Source: Maniola hyperantus (Eukaryota; Arthropoda; Insecta; Lepidoptera; Nymphalidae). Taken from it: 64,000 nucleotides of DNA. The position numbers and the translations under genes are program-made. The notes below the pieces were generated by a model, which was not told the DNA's origin, made no database searches, and saw only the letters and a program-made list of their open reading frames with translations. The DNA lies in contig NC_048554.1 of the NCBI RefSeq assembly GCF_902806685.2, forward strand, positions 744,001-808,000. The letters are read 5' to 3'. How positions within the stretch are numbered: position 1 is the stretch's first letter; each line of letters starts with the position of its first letter. Shown here one piece after another: positions 1-11,800 of the stretch.

Positions 1-112
1 ACGAGTCAGGCTCGCGCATCGAGGGTTCCGTGCTACCGTCGTATTTTTTCGACATTTTGCACGATCATTCAAAAACTATGATGTATAAAAATAAATATGA
101 TACCCCACTATG
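1..112 (+). mobile_element. Foldback-family fragment at the left edge
   Basis: It has CGAGTCAGGCTCGCGCA, GAGGGTTCCGTGCTACCGTC and TTTTGCACGAT, the end of the foldback family seen complete at 48269-48674. It is cut by the window edge. Confidence 0.6.
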
Positions 113-552
113 AAAGAGCAATTAGAATAGCGCTCTCTCTGTTACAAATGATAGAGATTGAATGATAGAGAATGATTCCATACAACTGATAGAGACAAAA
201 ATTTCAGTGGGCGCTGACCATTTTGAGTCACCAACCAATCACAAACGAAACTGTAAGCGTTTAGATTCCTATCTTCGAAAAAAAAAAAAAAAACCAATCA
301 GTTTATATAAGGTAAGTATATAGTATAGGTTCGGTAAGGCATGATAAAGGCAAGTATCAATTAATACCATTTCACTCGCCGCCAGGTCGTTGACCCCAAC
401 AACTTTTTGTCTGTCTGTTCGACAACATTCTCCAACGTACAGGGTTGCCATGTACAGTTTTAAAATTACAAATTCCGGAATACGTATGCTTCTCTTTTAT
501 GGTTCCGAAGTCAGAAAATTTCTTCATTTCTGTTTGTGGGCCCTACCACTAT
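113..552. other. No gene recognised
   Basis: AT-rich DNA with a short poly-A/T run near 280. Open frames on both strands have no family features. Confidence 0.5.
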
Positions 553-756
553 TCACTACCCCTATTATAAATGCGAAAGTGTGTTGGTTTGTTGGTTTGT
601 CCTTCAATCACGTCGCAACGGAGCAACGGATTGACGTGATTTTTTGCATGGGTATAGTTTAAGACCTGGAGAGAGACATAGGCTTTATCCCGAAAAATCA
701 AAGAGTTCCCAAGGGATTTATAAAAACCTAATTCCACGCGAACAAAGCGAAGTAGT
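553..756 (+). mobile_element. Helitron-like element, GTTGGTTTGT type, 3' end decayed
   Basis: It begins near CTATTATAAATGCGAAAGTG, then CAACGGAGCAACGGATTGAC, and ends near CCACGCGAACAAAGCGAAG. It matches other copies that end in CTAG. Confidence 0.6.
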
Positions 757-977
757 AGGTATAATAAAGAGAATGGCATGTCACAATTAAGATATATCTA
801 CTACATAAAAGAGCAAGTTGTATGACATAGTAAACCCTACAAATATCACATTAATTAGCTAGCAACTTGTTTATTGCCATAATACCTGCACCTATCACTT
901 GACACCATGACACCTGTGAACAGCTTGACCATATAACCTTTTAATGCCGTAGCATGCTCGTAGTAAATATAGAAATA

Positions 978-1178
978 AATCACTACCTATATTATAAATG
1001 CGAAAGTGTGTTTGTTGGTTTAATAATTTGTTGGTTTGTCCTTCTATCACGTTAAAACGGAGCAATCGATCGAGATCGAGCGTGACATAAGCTACTTTTT
1101 ATCCTGGAAAATCAATGGGTTCCCAAGGAATTTTAAAAAATCCACGCAGACAAAAACCTGTCCATGGGCATCAGCTAA
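978..1178 (+). mobile_element. Helitron-like element, GTTGGTTTGT type
   Basis: It runs from TCACTACCTATATTATAAAT to GGGCATCAGCTAAT, a decayed CATCAGCTAGT terminus. A LINE fragment follows directly. Confidence 0.6.
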
Positions 1179-1179
1179 T

Positions 1180-1805
1180 AAGTACAATCATTCATCAATA
1201 CGCGTAATTTATAACTTAAGACCACGCGATTCCCTTCGAGAGAAATTTAAGGAAATAGATATCCTTACTGTAGCCTCTCAATATATTTATAATAACATAA
1301 TTTTTGTAAGACAAAATATTCTTAGTTACAAGAAAATTGGTGATCTACACAATAGGCTAACTAGAAACAGAGACAAACTTGCAGCTCCTGCCTTCCGCCT
1401 CAGGAAAGTCCAAAAGTCATTTGTGGGTATGGGTATTACCTTTTATAATAAAATCCCGCAAACTATTTTGGACTTACCTTTGCACAAGTTTAAAAAATCT
1501 ATTAAAAATATGCTCCTGAAAAAAGCATATTACACAATTGAAGATTATCTAAATGATAAAAGAGCGTGGATTTGACCTGCAGCTCGTTCCAGCAACGCAC
1601 AAGACTGCAAATACTATTTTATACATGGCATAATCTTGTACCTATATCAAATATTTGAAAAGAGCAACCGCCGAGTTTCTTGCTGGTTCTTCTCGGCAGG
1701 AAAGGCATTCCGAACCAGTGGTAGATGCATCCGACTATTCGTAAGCACTTGTAAAAGTTTATACGAATAAAAAAGATTTTCATTTCATTTCATTTCGAAG
1801 ATTTT
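1180..1805 (+). mobile_element. 5'-truncated Jockey/CR1-like LINE 3' end with reverse-transcriptase C terminus
   Basis: An open frame ending at 1575 encodes VASQYIYNNIIFVRQN, DKLAAPAFRLRKVQKSF and FYNKIPQTILDLP, the C-terminal tail typical of insect Jockey-like reverse transcriptases. A 3' UTR with AGCAACCGCCGAGTTTCTTG and a (CATTT)n tail follow. The same 3' UTR recurs at 12004, 17349, 32294, 38085 and 40835. Confidence 0.75.
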
Positions 1806-2630
1806 CATTTCATTTCATTTCAATAATACAATCTTTATTGACCACATATAATTACAGACAGAACCAAAGTGTGTGAGTGTGTTAATTGTAATGTATTATA
1901 AAATGCAATACTGGGGTCTTTAGGGTTTATTGTAGTAAGTATTTAACACTTGGCTTAACTTAGTAATTAATTACAACAAGGGAGCTTAGCGTACACGCGT
2001 ACACTGTAGGGCGATTGTCTAAAACCTGCATCAATCATTATTACAATCTCAATTGTTCTGATTGGCTGAATTTGTGCGATTCTTGTTGCAACAACGCATT
2101 GTGGCCAATAGTGAGCGAGCGTTAACCAATCAGAGATGATTGCGATCGTGACATTGTAGCTGTCAAACAACCGCGGTAGAGCCACTGATTTCACAAGTGG
2201 TAAAGTGAATGACATTGACACTTGACAGATATTATAAGAATGACTTTGAAAATTCGTCTCTTGTCTATTAGTTGTCTCTGCTACATGTGTGAATATAGCA
2301 TATAATAATAATATATAATAGCATGTGACTAATTTTATCAAGACTCGTACACGTTGTTAGGTATATCATAACATATTGCATGCTAATAGGCAGAATTTCG
2401 CTGTACCTTTTTGTTTTGTAACATCTCCACTGTTTACCCATATGCGCAATAAAGAAGTTTTTATTGTATTGTATTGTATTGTACATTAATAGTGCATTAC
2501 TGTCCAGACCGGAAATAAAGCTATTGCCGGCCGAGTAATATCCACTATCACGCATAATGTGGCACCCGGTCGTGCGTTGTGTCTGTGGTTGTGTCACATG
2601 GAACACGTGACGTCGTCAGTAGGGAAGCCC
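1806..2630. other. 3' flank of the protease homologue; repeat debris
   Basis: At about 2380-2482 there is a plus-strand retroelement 3' tail (GCGCAATAAAG then (TTGTA)n-like repeats). The stretch 1985-2170 has TTCTGATTGG and AACCAATCAG in inverted orientation, suggesting a decayed MITE. No coding exon seen. Confidence 0.45.
2460..2465 (-). terminator. Possible polyadenylation signal of the protease homologue
   Basis: AATAAA on the minus strand, 166 bases after the stop codon. It lies inside the tail of a repeat running on the other strand, so it may be coincidental. Confidence 0.35.
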
Positions 2631-2856
2631 TTACATGTACCACCACCACGCATAATGCGGCATCCAGTTCCAACCGCGCAGTTTGTCGTAGGTGGGCCAC
2701 CACGAGTACGTGGCCTGCGTCACGTGGAACGGGTTGGGGATGACCTTCGGGTCCTCTTCACTACCATATAACGCCACTTCTAGGGTGGCCTTGAATGAAA
2801 AATAGAAGCGGAATTCGACGAATGCGACGCTCTTGAAGTAAACGAAACAATCCTTT
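2631..2856 (-). CDS. Protease homologue last exon with Trp-rich C terminus
   Basis: Acceptor CATTTCAG; 74 residues then TAA at 2633-2631. It encodes KDCFVYFKSVAFVEFRFYFS and a final stretch with ten aromatic residues among the last twenty or so (YSWWPTYDKLRGWNW, then AWWWYM). Amphipathic alternation suggests beta strands. Confidence 0.78.
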
Positions 2857-5800
2857 CTGAAATGAATACAAAGGAAATGTTTTTTAAACCTATTTTTATT
2901 CCATTATCAGTTAGCCCTTGACTGCTATCTGTGCCTGGTGGTAAGTGATAATGTAGTCTAGAAGCTAAATTGGAAGGGGTATGGCAGTTTTATTAAAGCT
3001 TTCTTAGCGATTTCGCCACGTTATCGTACCAGAACGATAAAAATGTAAACCCTGCTGCGCTGTATTTCAAATAGACAGGTGATAGAAGTTACTCAATAGT
3101 CAACACTCAACACTCAAAGTATCATAATAAACGAAATAGTAGAAGCTTGGAAGTAGAATTGGTAGTAGAATATTGGAAGATCCCGCTGCATATATTCGGT
3201 GGCGTTGGAGCGTGCAGTTTACGATCACCCCCAGGCGGAGCTTCGCGCCCCCCCCCCCCCCCCCGTGACGCTGTAGCGGCCAGTAGAGCCTACGCAGCAT
3301 AGTCAATCCACACACAGCGTGCAGTTAATCTGGGCCACTGGAGCCACGGATAGCTGGCAATCATTTTCATAATCATCAGTAGTAAATATTGTAGGAGCTT
3401 CCATACGCCATGCGCCACCGCCCGCGCCATCCAGTGACTCCCTGCGACTCGTTTGACCATCTAAAGGGGGGTCTTCCAACGCTGCGCTTTCCAGTGCAAG
3501 GTCACCATTCTAGAAGCTTAGGATAGCTGGCAAATTCAAGTATAGTTTGGACAGTGATACTGACTGGGCGTGGTCGCGGAAGATCTTGGCGCGATGGTCC
3601 CCCATCAGGTCGCCGTGGCAGTGGTGCTCCACCCACACGGCGGCGTTGGTGCGCGCGTTCACATCCAGCAGCACCACAGCGCAGTTCATCTGGGCCACTT
3701 GAGCCACGGATAACTGATAGGTTTAAAGACTTTATTTCCTCAAAAAAGAACAAAAGTTCACTTACATGAGAACAATTTTAAATATAAAATATATAGGTAA
3801 AAGAAAACATCATATTCTAATAACTGTTAAAATAAACTTTTTTGAAGTTAAAGATTTTCCGATGTACCTATACTAAAATCCGCTCAAATGCGAGTCGGTT
3901 TTGCACACGAAGAGTTCTGTAGAATCGTACAAGAAATAACACTTTTTATTTTTTTGTGATGTAGGAATTCACGGTGTTCGGATTTTTCCCTTTACTTGTC
4001 CTGTAAGATATTGCTTTCTGCCAAATTTCATCATCCGGTCAACGGGAAGTACCCTATAAAGTTTTGATTCCCTTGACGATTCTTGACAAACACAACAGAC
4101 AGACAGACAGACAGACAACGAAGTGATCCTATAAGGATTCCTTTTTTCTCTAGAGATAAGGAGCCTTAAAAAACGCCCAAGTGCGAGTCAGACTAGCGCA
4201 CCGAGGGTTCCGTACTACAGAAGAAGTAAAACAGCTAGTAACAAATAATTTTATGATAGAAACTAAATTATGCTCGCGACTTCGTCCGCGTGGACTACAC
4301 AAATTTCAAACCCCTATTTTACCCTCTTGGGGGTTGAATTTTCAAAAATCCTTTCTTAGCGGATGCCTTCGTCATAATAGCTATCTGCATGCCAAATTTC
4401 AGACCGATCCTAGTAGTTTGAGCTGTGCGTTGATAGATCAGTCAGTCAGTCAGTCACCTTTTCCTTTTATATATTTAGATAACAGAGATAGCTTACGAAG
4501 AAGAACCCTTGCGCGAAGTTCTTGCTAACAAGCAGTTCAGTGGTATCCTTGTACATTATACCTCCTCTTGTTCTGCGCTCGCACTGCCCCATCTCCTTCG
4601 GCTGACGAACTTTAGCTGAAACAAGCATTTCATCATCATCATCATCAGCATCATCACATCTGCCTGAGGACGTCCACTGTGGAACATATAACTGTGGAAC
4701 CAACTCCCTTCTGTGATGTTCCCACTAGATTTCAACATGGGGTTATTCAAGGGGCGGATCAACAAATACTTGAAAAGCATTGACTTATAATTGAAAAGCT
4801 GGCAACGCATTGGCGGTTCTTCTGGTGCTGCAAATGTTCATGAGCGGCGGTAATCACTTAACATCATGTGTATTGCCGCCATTAAGGCGGCTATTTTGGA
4901 ATTCTATTTATAACTAGCTGATGCCCGCAACTTCGTACGCGTGGATTTAGGTTTTTAAAAATCCTGTAGGAACTCATCAATTTTCCTATGTCCTTTCCCG
5001 GGATATAAGCTAACTCTGTACCAAATTTCATCAAAATCGGTTGAACGGTTGGGCCGTGAAAAGCTAGCAGACAGACAGACAGAGACAGACAGACACACTT
5101 TCGCATTTATAATATTAGTATGGATATGGATTTTTATTATATAAGTGTTTTACGTGCACTGCGAGGAAAGTTCTAAATAACTTTTAATTACATATCAAAA
5201 ATTGCGAACCGGCAGGATTCGAACCCGCGTCTCCTGGGATTGCGCCCGACACTCTGACTGCTTAAGCCCCGGTTCGCTTGCTGCCGGTCGGCAATTTTTG
5301 TTATATGTATTTAAAAAATATTTTTATTATTTGTTGTTATATCGGCAATAGAAATACACATCCTGTGAAAATTTCAACTCACTGCCTAAGATACAGCCCG
5401 CTTACAGTACCCGTAGTACAAGATTTTACGTCTCACCAAACCAAACCAAATTCGAGAGTCGAAATACTTCCGCGTTACAGTAAACTGGATCTTAAATGTC
5501 TTGTTTTAAAGCTCAAGTTTGTCTACACTTCTACAGCCAGCGCTCCAAGCGGAAACATTGCGAAATTAAAATCAGTGGCATTGAATATTTGACTTTAATT
5601 CAAGGCTGTTCAGGTCCATTTTACTGTAACGCGGAAGTATTTCGACTCTCGAATTTGGTTTGGTTTGGTGAGACGTAAAATCTTGTACTACGGGTACTGA
5701 TAGGTGGACAACGGACAAACAGATGGACGGATAGTGAAGGCTTAGTATCGTAAAACTGTGATAATAGGGTCGAATTTGGCATTCTTAGGGTACGGAACCC

Positions 5801-8800
5801 TATGACGTACCGCTGTACATGACGAGCTTGATAGGTGATACTCGTCTGAATATGATCGCCGTGTCTTGCTCGCGGAGGCTGTCCGGTGAGCGGGAGATGA
5901 CCTTGTCGATCCACAGCAGATAGTCGTGGATGTAGAGGAAGCGAGTCGGGGCGCCGCAGCCGGGCCCGCGGACGCTGAAGCCTATCTGGATAGATTAATA
6001 CCCCATTAATATTCAGCCGAAGTGAGTAGGGAAGTGAGCTTGAAATTAGGCAATGCAATTTTAAATACATAGCAGAAATTGCGGAAGTGGCAGGGTTCGA
6101 ACCTGCGTCAACATACATATTCTAACATACATATTATCTCAAACTTCGTCACTGGCAGTAAGCGCAACCGTGGCCTAGCGGTCAAGGCGTCGGGCGCGAA
6201 CCCAGAAGACGCAAATTCGAATCCTGCCGGTTACGCAATGATTGATATGTATTTAAAATTATTTAGCCTTGAAGTGTAGGTAAAAACACTGTCATAAAAT
6301 TTTTAAAAAATATAGGCAATGCAATTTGCATGATACTCAAGTCACTATTATAGCGCTTGCTTTTCGCGATACTCCCTGGCGCAGTGGTGAGTGCTGTGGT
6401 CTTAATAGTGGGAGGTCCCGGGTTCGATTCCTGGCAGGGGTTTGGAATTTTATAATTTCTAAATTTCTGGTCTGGTCTGGTGGGAGGCTTCGGCCGTGGC
6501 TAGTTACCACCCTACCAGCAAAGCCGTGCCGCCAAGCGATTTAGCGTTCCGGTACGTTGCCGTGTAGAAACCAAAGGGGTATGGGTTTAATAAAAACTGC
6601 CATACCCCTTCCAGGTTAACCCGCTATCATCTTAGATTGCATCATCACTTACCACCAGGTGAGATTGCAGTCAAGGGCTAACTTGTATCTAAATTAAAAA
6701 AAAATTAAAAAAAAAAAAAAAATTAATAATGTTATCGCATTTGTGGTTGCCGTCTTTTGAAATGGCAGTCACGTGATCTGTTGAGGAGCAGCCATCTTGA
6801 GTCGATTGTATTGATACGGGTGGTTGATGGTGTTTAAGCCTGTCTCGTTCCGACTCGAGACTCGACCGACTAATAAATAAATGCTTTTTGTGTTTAGGTC
6901 GCTATTTTGATTGAGTGGTTGCAATATCAATTAGCAATTATAGCGCTTGCTTTGCGCGATATTCATCATTAATTCCAAAAAAGTGTACGTACGTATGCTA
7001 AACTTTAAAAAAAATACTTACCTTAGAAAAGTAACTTCAATAGATTTAGAAATTAAACCTAAACGAATGTGGAAGAAAAGTGATTCCACCCAGTGAATGA
7101 CATAGCATAGGAACCGTGTTTCTTTGCTATGTCATTCGAAAATAGGGAACATAGACTGACGTTTGAGATAATTTGACCAATGGAATCAGAACAATACCCT
7201 TGATGATGCTCATGGAGTCATGATTATTTACTGTGTGTCGTGTGACACTGGTGACTGATATGATTGATAATCAAAGCACCTCAAAATGCCAGTTCTGGAG
7301 TTAAAATCGAATTGAAGTATATAATATGTGTCGCCTGTATAATGATCTTTTCACAGCTAACCGTAATATTGACATTTTTAATAATAATTTGAACACATTT
7401 AAAAAACATATTAATCAACATTTTGCATCTTCTCCACTTATTAAGTATATTTATTATAAGTATATTTTTCATAGTTAATTTTCTTGTATTTCTTTTTTCT
7501 GTGTTTTTATAAATTGTATCTTATCAGTTAGTTAGTGCATATATTTATTTAAGAATTGTTGTGTACACATATTTAGGGTTACCGCTTAGATTTTGATCTA
7601 TTGTTTTTTATTTTTATTTGGACCATTTATAGCTGAAACCTGTTTTGTGTGCCTTTATAATAAAATAAAATAAAAAAATAAAAATATGCACCGCCTACCA
7701 CGTTTTTGGTACCTTTTTTTTTTTTTTTTTTATTCAGTTACAAGTTAGCCCTTGACTGCAATCTCACCTGATGGTAAGTGATGATGCAGTCTAAGATGAT
7801 AGCGGGCTAACCTGGAAGGGGTATGGCAGTTTTTATTAAACCCATACATACCCCTTTGGTTTCTACACGGCATCGTACCGGAACGCTAAATCGCTTGGCG
7901 GCACGGCTTTGCCGGTAGGGTGGTAACTAGCCACGGCCGAAGCCTCCCACCAGACCAGACCAGAAATTTAGAAATTATAAAATTCCAAACCCCTGCCAGG
8001 AATCGAACCCGGGACCTCCCACTAATAAGACCACAGCGCTCACCACTGCGCCAGGGAGGTCGTCAAACACTAACCTACTAAACCTACACTATAATGCAGC
8101 GTAAGGAATATTTCTAGGCTTCGTCGTTCACTGGATAGGTACCAAAGATAATATATTAAACAAGTACAGATCGCTCACTCTCTATTTAAAATTGTAACTA
8201 GTTCAAGACTATTACTAGATGGCGTCACTTGGTTCGTATGAAATATATTTTTTATGGATTTGACGAAATATCATATTTTACTTGTCTGGTTCATCAAATT
8301 TATTTATATTTAGTAACAAAATACAAAATTTTCACAACATCACCACCGGAAAAAGCTAATTCTTAATTTTAATTATTGACTCATTGAACTTTACGATATC
8401 CATAGCATTTTGCTTTGGATAGCTGAAGTAGTATTACAAAATTCCAGTAGATGGCGTAACAAAATGACTTGTTACTTGAAAATAAATAAATTCGATAACT
8501 CACATTTTAGCTTGCACAATAATGCCATCACACTATAAGGAGTTGACCTACAAGGTACCGGCGACTTAAAGGAGTTTTACGCAAGCTTTAAATGAATGTA
8601 TGACGTTAGCGATCTTACTTGTATATATTATCTTTGATAGGTACGTACAAGTTTCCAGAACCCCCAGTTTTGCCTGGATATGAGGGCGACCCCGCCGTCC
8701 CACACGCACGGCTCGTGCTGGTTGGCGCACACCGCGCACAACGGGCTCACAGGCGACATCACCTTGTGGTTCAACTGGAATCAAAACTACGATGTTCTCT

Positions 8801-11800
8801 ATGCTTTCGTTTCTTGCACCGTTGCGAAATGATTGAAAGACAAACTAACAAACAAATTATAAAACAATTAAGTATAATATGAGTAGTGATTATCCAGTGT
8901 ATTAGTTAGTTAGCATAATTAACAAAAGTTAGCAGTAAAAATATGAAAAGAATTAATTATATAATACTGTAGAGGTGCAACCTCTACCGTTACTTGGCTG
9001 GCAGCTATTAGGAAAACTTCGCAGCTGCCACACAACAATATTCAAATTTGGAACGCAGTGGGGAATCCTCCTGGTCACGCACGTTACAAGATTCCACATT
9101 CCCTATCATCCGCTCGTCACGTCAACATCTTCTACCATTGTATTATATAAAGCTCGCGAGCCCGTCTGTATTGTACATAACATATCAATTGTGAAGTGTA
9201 AAATAAACATCATTATATGTAGCTGCCCCGAACTTCGTTCCGCCTAACAGCCGATTAAAATTTTAAAAAAATTTCTCTCCGTAAGAACCATCCTCGTACT
9301 TCAAGGAATATTATAAAAAAAAGAATTAGCGAAATCGGTTCAGCTGTTCTCGAGATTTGCGATGACCAACACATTTAGTGATTCGTTTTTATATTATAGA
9401 TATATCGTTGTTAACCTTGTGCGTATAATAGAACTCTTCACAGTCCTGACCTTCCACGTAGTTCATCTTATACATTTCCTTCTCCACTTCACCGGTTTCT
9501 GTAATTTGTAGTAGTAAGTAAAACTTTTAAAATAATGTCAATATTATTCTAATTAGGCAAATTAGATGTGCCGTTCTAAATAGAATAGGTAACACGTAAA
9601 ATAGATTTCTCTAATTATTAGTCTTCTAAATATATAAAAGAAAAAAGTGACTGACTGACTGACTGATCTATCAACGCACAGCTCAAAATACTGGACGGAT
9701 CGGGCTGAAATTTGGCATGCAGATAGTTATTATGACGAAGGCATCCGCTAAGAAAGGATTTTTAAAGATTCTACCCCTAAAGGGGTGAAATAGGGGTTTG
9801 AAATTTGTGTAGTCCACGCGGACGAAGTCGCGAGCATAATAGAATCTCTCTCTCCTCCTTCTCCTCTCTCTTTCCTAGTACGGATGCCAAACACTCCATT
9901 CAGATTGTGTCTAACTTTTCTGTGCACTAGATTTAAGGAGTTTTTGTACTGTGAAAAATTTTCTAAGTTGAATAAATAATCCATCCATACTAATATTATA
10001 AATGCGAAAGTGTGTCTGTCTGTCTGTCTGTATGTCTGTCTGCTAGCTTTTCACGTTTAACCGTTTAACCGATTTTGACGAAATTTGGTACAAATATAGC
10101 TTGCATCCCGGGGAAGGACATAGGCTACTTTTTATCCCGGAAAAATGAGTTCCCACAGGATTTTTAGAAACCTAAATCCACGCGGACGAAGTCGCGGGCA
10201 TCATCTAGTTTAAATTAATTTAAAGAAAGATACATTTTAATTTCAAAGAAGAACATAGTGAATTTACCATCGGTCATCTTCACGGCATACAAGTCATCGA
10301 ACAATCCACCGCCTTTGAATGGTAAGCAGATTGGAGGCACTGGGGCTAAAATAATAATATTTTGAATTAAAGTAAGTCCAACATGGGGTCCAAAAACCCC
10401 TTCCGGGAATCAAACCCGGGACCTCCCACTTATCACTGCGCCAGGGAGGTCATCGAAACTCCTATCGTACCTGCGAATAATGGAAAGTGGTCACGATCCT
10501 CAGAAATCACGAATGCGATGATGATATACCTCTAAAGTCTAAAAGATTCTTCCACATGGTAGTCGGCAATGTGTAGCAATGCCTCCTAATCGGAGGTCGG
10601 GGGTTCGATCCCGGGCACGCATCTCTAACTTTTCTGAGTTATGATTTGTGTTTTGAGTAATTAAATATCACTTGCTTTAACGGTGAAGGAAAACATCGTG
10701 AGGAAACCTGCATGCCTCAGAGTTCTATATGGCCAGCGTGATAGACTATGGCCAAAACCCTTCTCACTCTGAGAGGGACCCGTGCTCTGTCGTGAGACAT
10801 TGGTTGATCATGGTGATGATGGTGATTATTTTGTAATGTACCTCTAGAAGATTCTTCCCCATGGTAGTCGGCGATGTGCAGCAATGCCAGGCTGGCCAGC
10901 GTCACTCCATCCGTGTACTCGGGGGGTAGGTAGTAGGAGTCGACGTCCATCGAGTGCTTGAGGGTTCCACTGCGCCATATGATGAACTTCGTGTTGTTCC
11001 TGTAAATGCCTGTTACACCTTACACCTGAAGGCGCAGTACTGAGCCGTCCTTTATAGGATTCCGTACCAAAAGGGTAAGAGCCCTATTAATGTCACTCTG
11101 TTTGTCTGTCCGTCCGTCCGTCAGCATGTGATAAGTACCGCATGCCCGCGCAATACGTTGTAAATGTGAAAGTGTGTTTGCTTGTTGATTTAGCCTTCAA
11201 TCACGTCGCAACGCACGGATCGACGTAATTTTTTGCATGGGTATAGTTAAAGAAAGAAAAGAAAGAAAGAAAGAAAAACGTTTATTTTTTAAGGCTGTAC
11301 CACACATTACCATTATTAGGTTAGGTTATCCCGGCGCCTCTTATACTTGAGTAGTAAAGTCAAAAGACCTCAAGTAGAAGAAGCGCCGGAATAAACCATG
11401 TCATGTGTGGCACAACCCGAAAAAAAAGGTCCCTACTCAGCATAAATGCCATATGTCTTGCACAAGTACAAAAACATACAGCGCTGGTTTTCAGTAGGAA
11501 CCCTGATTCGGGTGGCGCCACGGAATTATTTCAATTGTACTTATATTCTAATCTATCTATTCTATATGTTAATAATATATACAAATTCACACATATTATA
11601 CTTACTTATATATATAATTGGACACATCTATGCACATGTATAAGGTATGGCTATGATGTAACCTAAATCTTGTTACAAAAAGGAGTACTCCGCCACATGA
11701 TCCTGAAATTCTACCTGTTTCTCCAAAAGGAATTTTTTCAATTTAGTTTTGAATGAAAATTTACTTTTTAAATTCCTTATTGGAGGGGGGATATTATTCC

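Noticed and set aside
5278..5592. Plus-strand open frame of 104 residues
   Set aside because: It spans a SINE fragment and one arm of the 80-bp TIR MITE.
8619..8882. Plus-strand open frame over 8.7 kb
   Set aside because: Shadow of protease homologue exon 7 on the minus strand.
9625..9700. CRISPR-like or tandem-repeat array from GACTGACT runs
   Set aside because: Only a simple microsatellite inside a dispersed element; no spacers, and the genome is eukaryotic.
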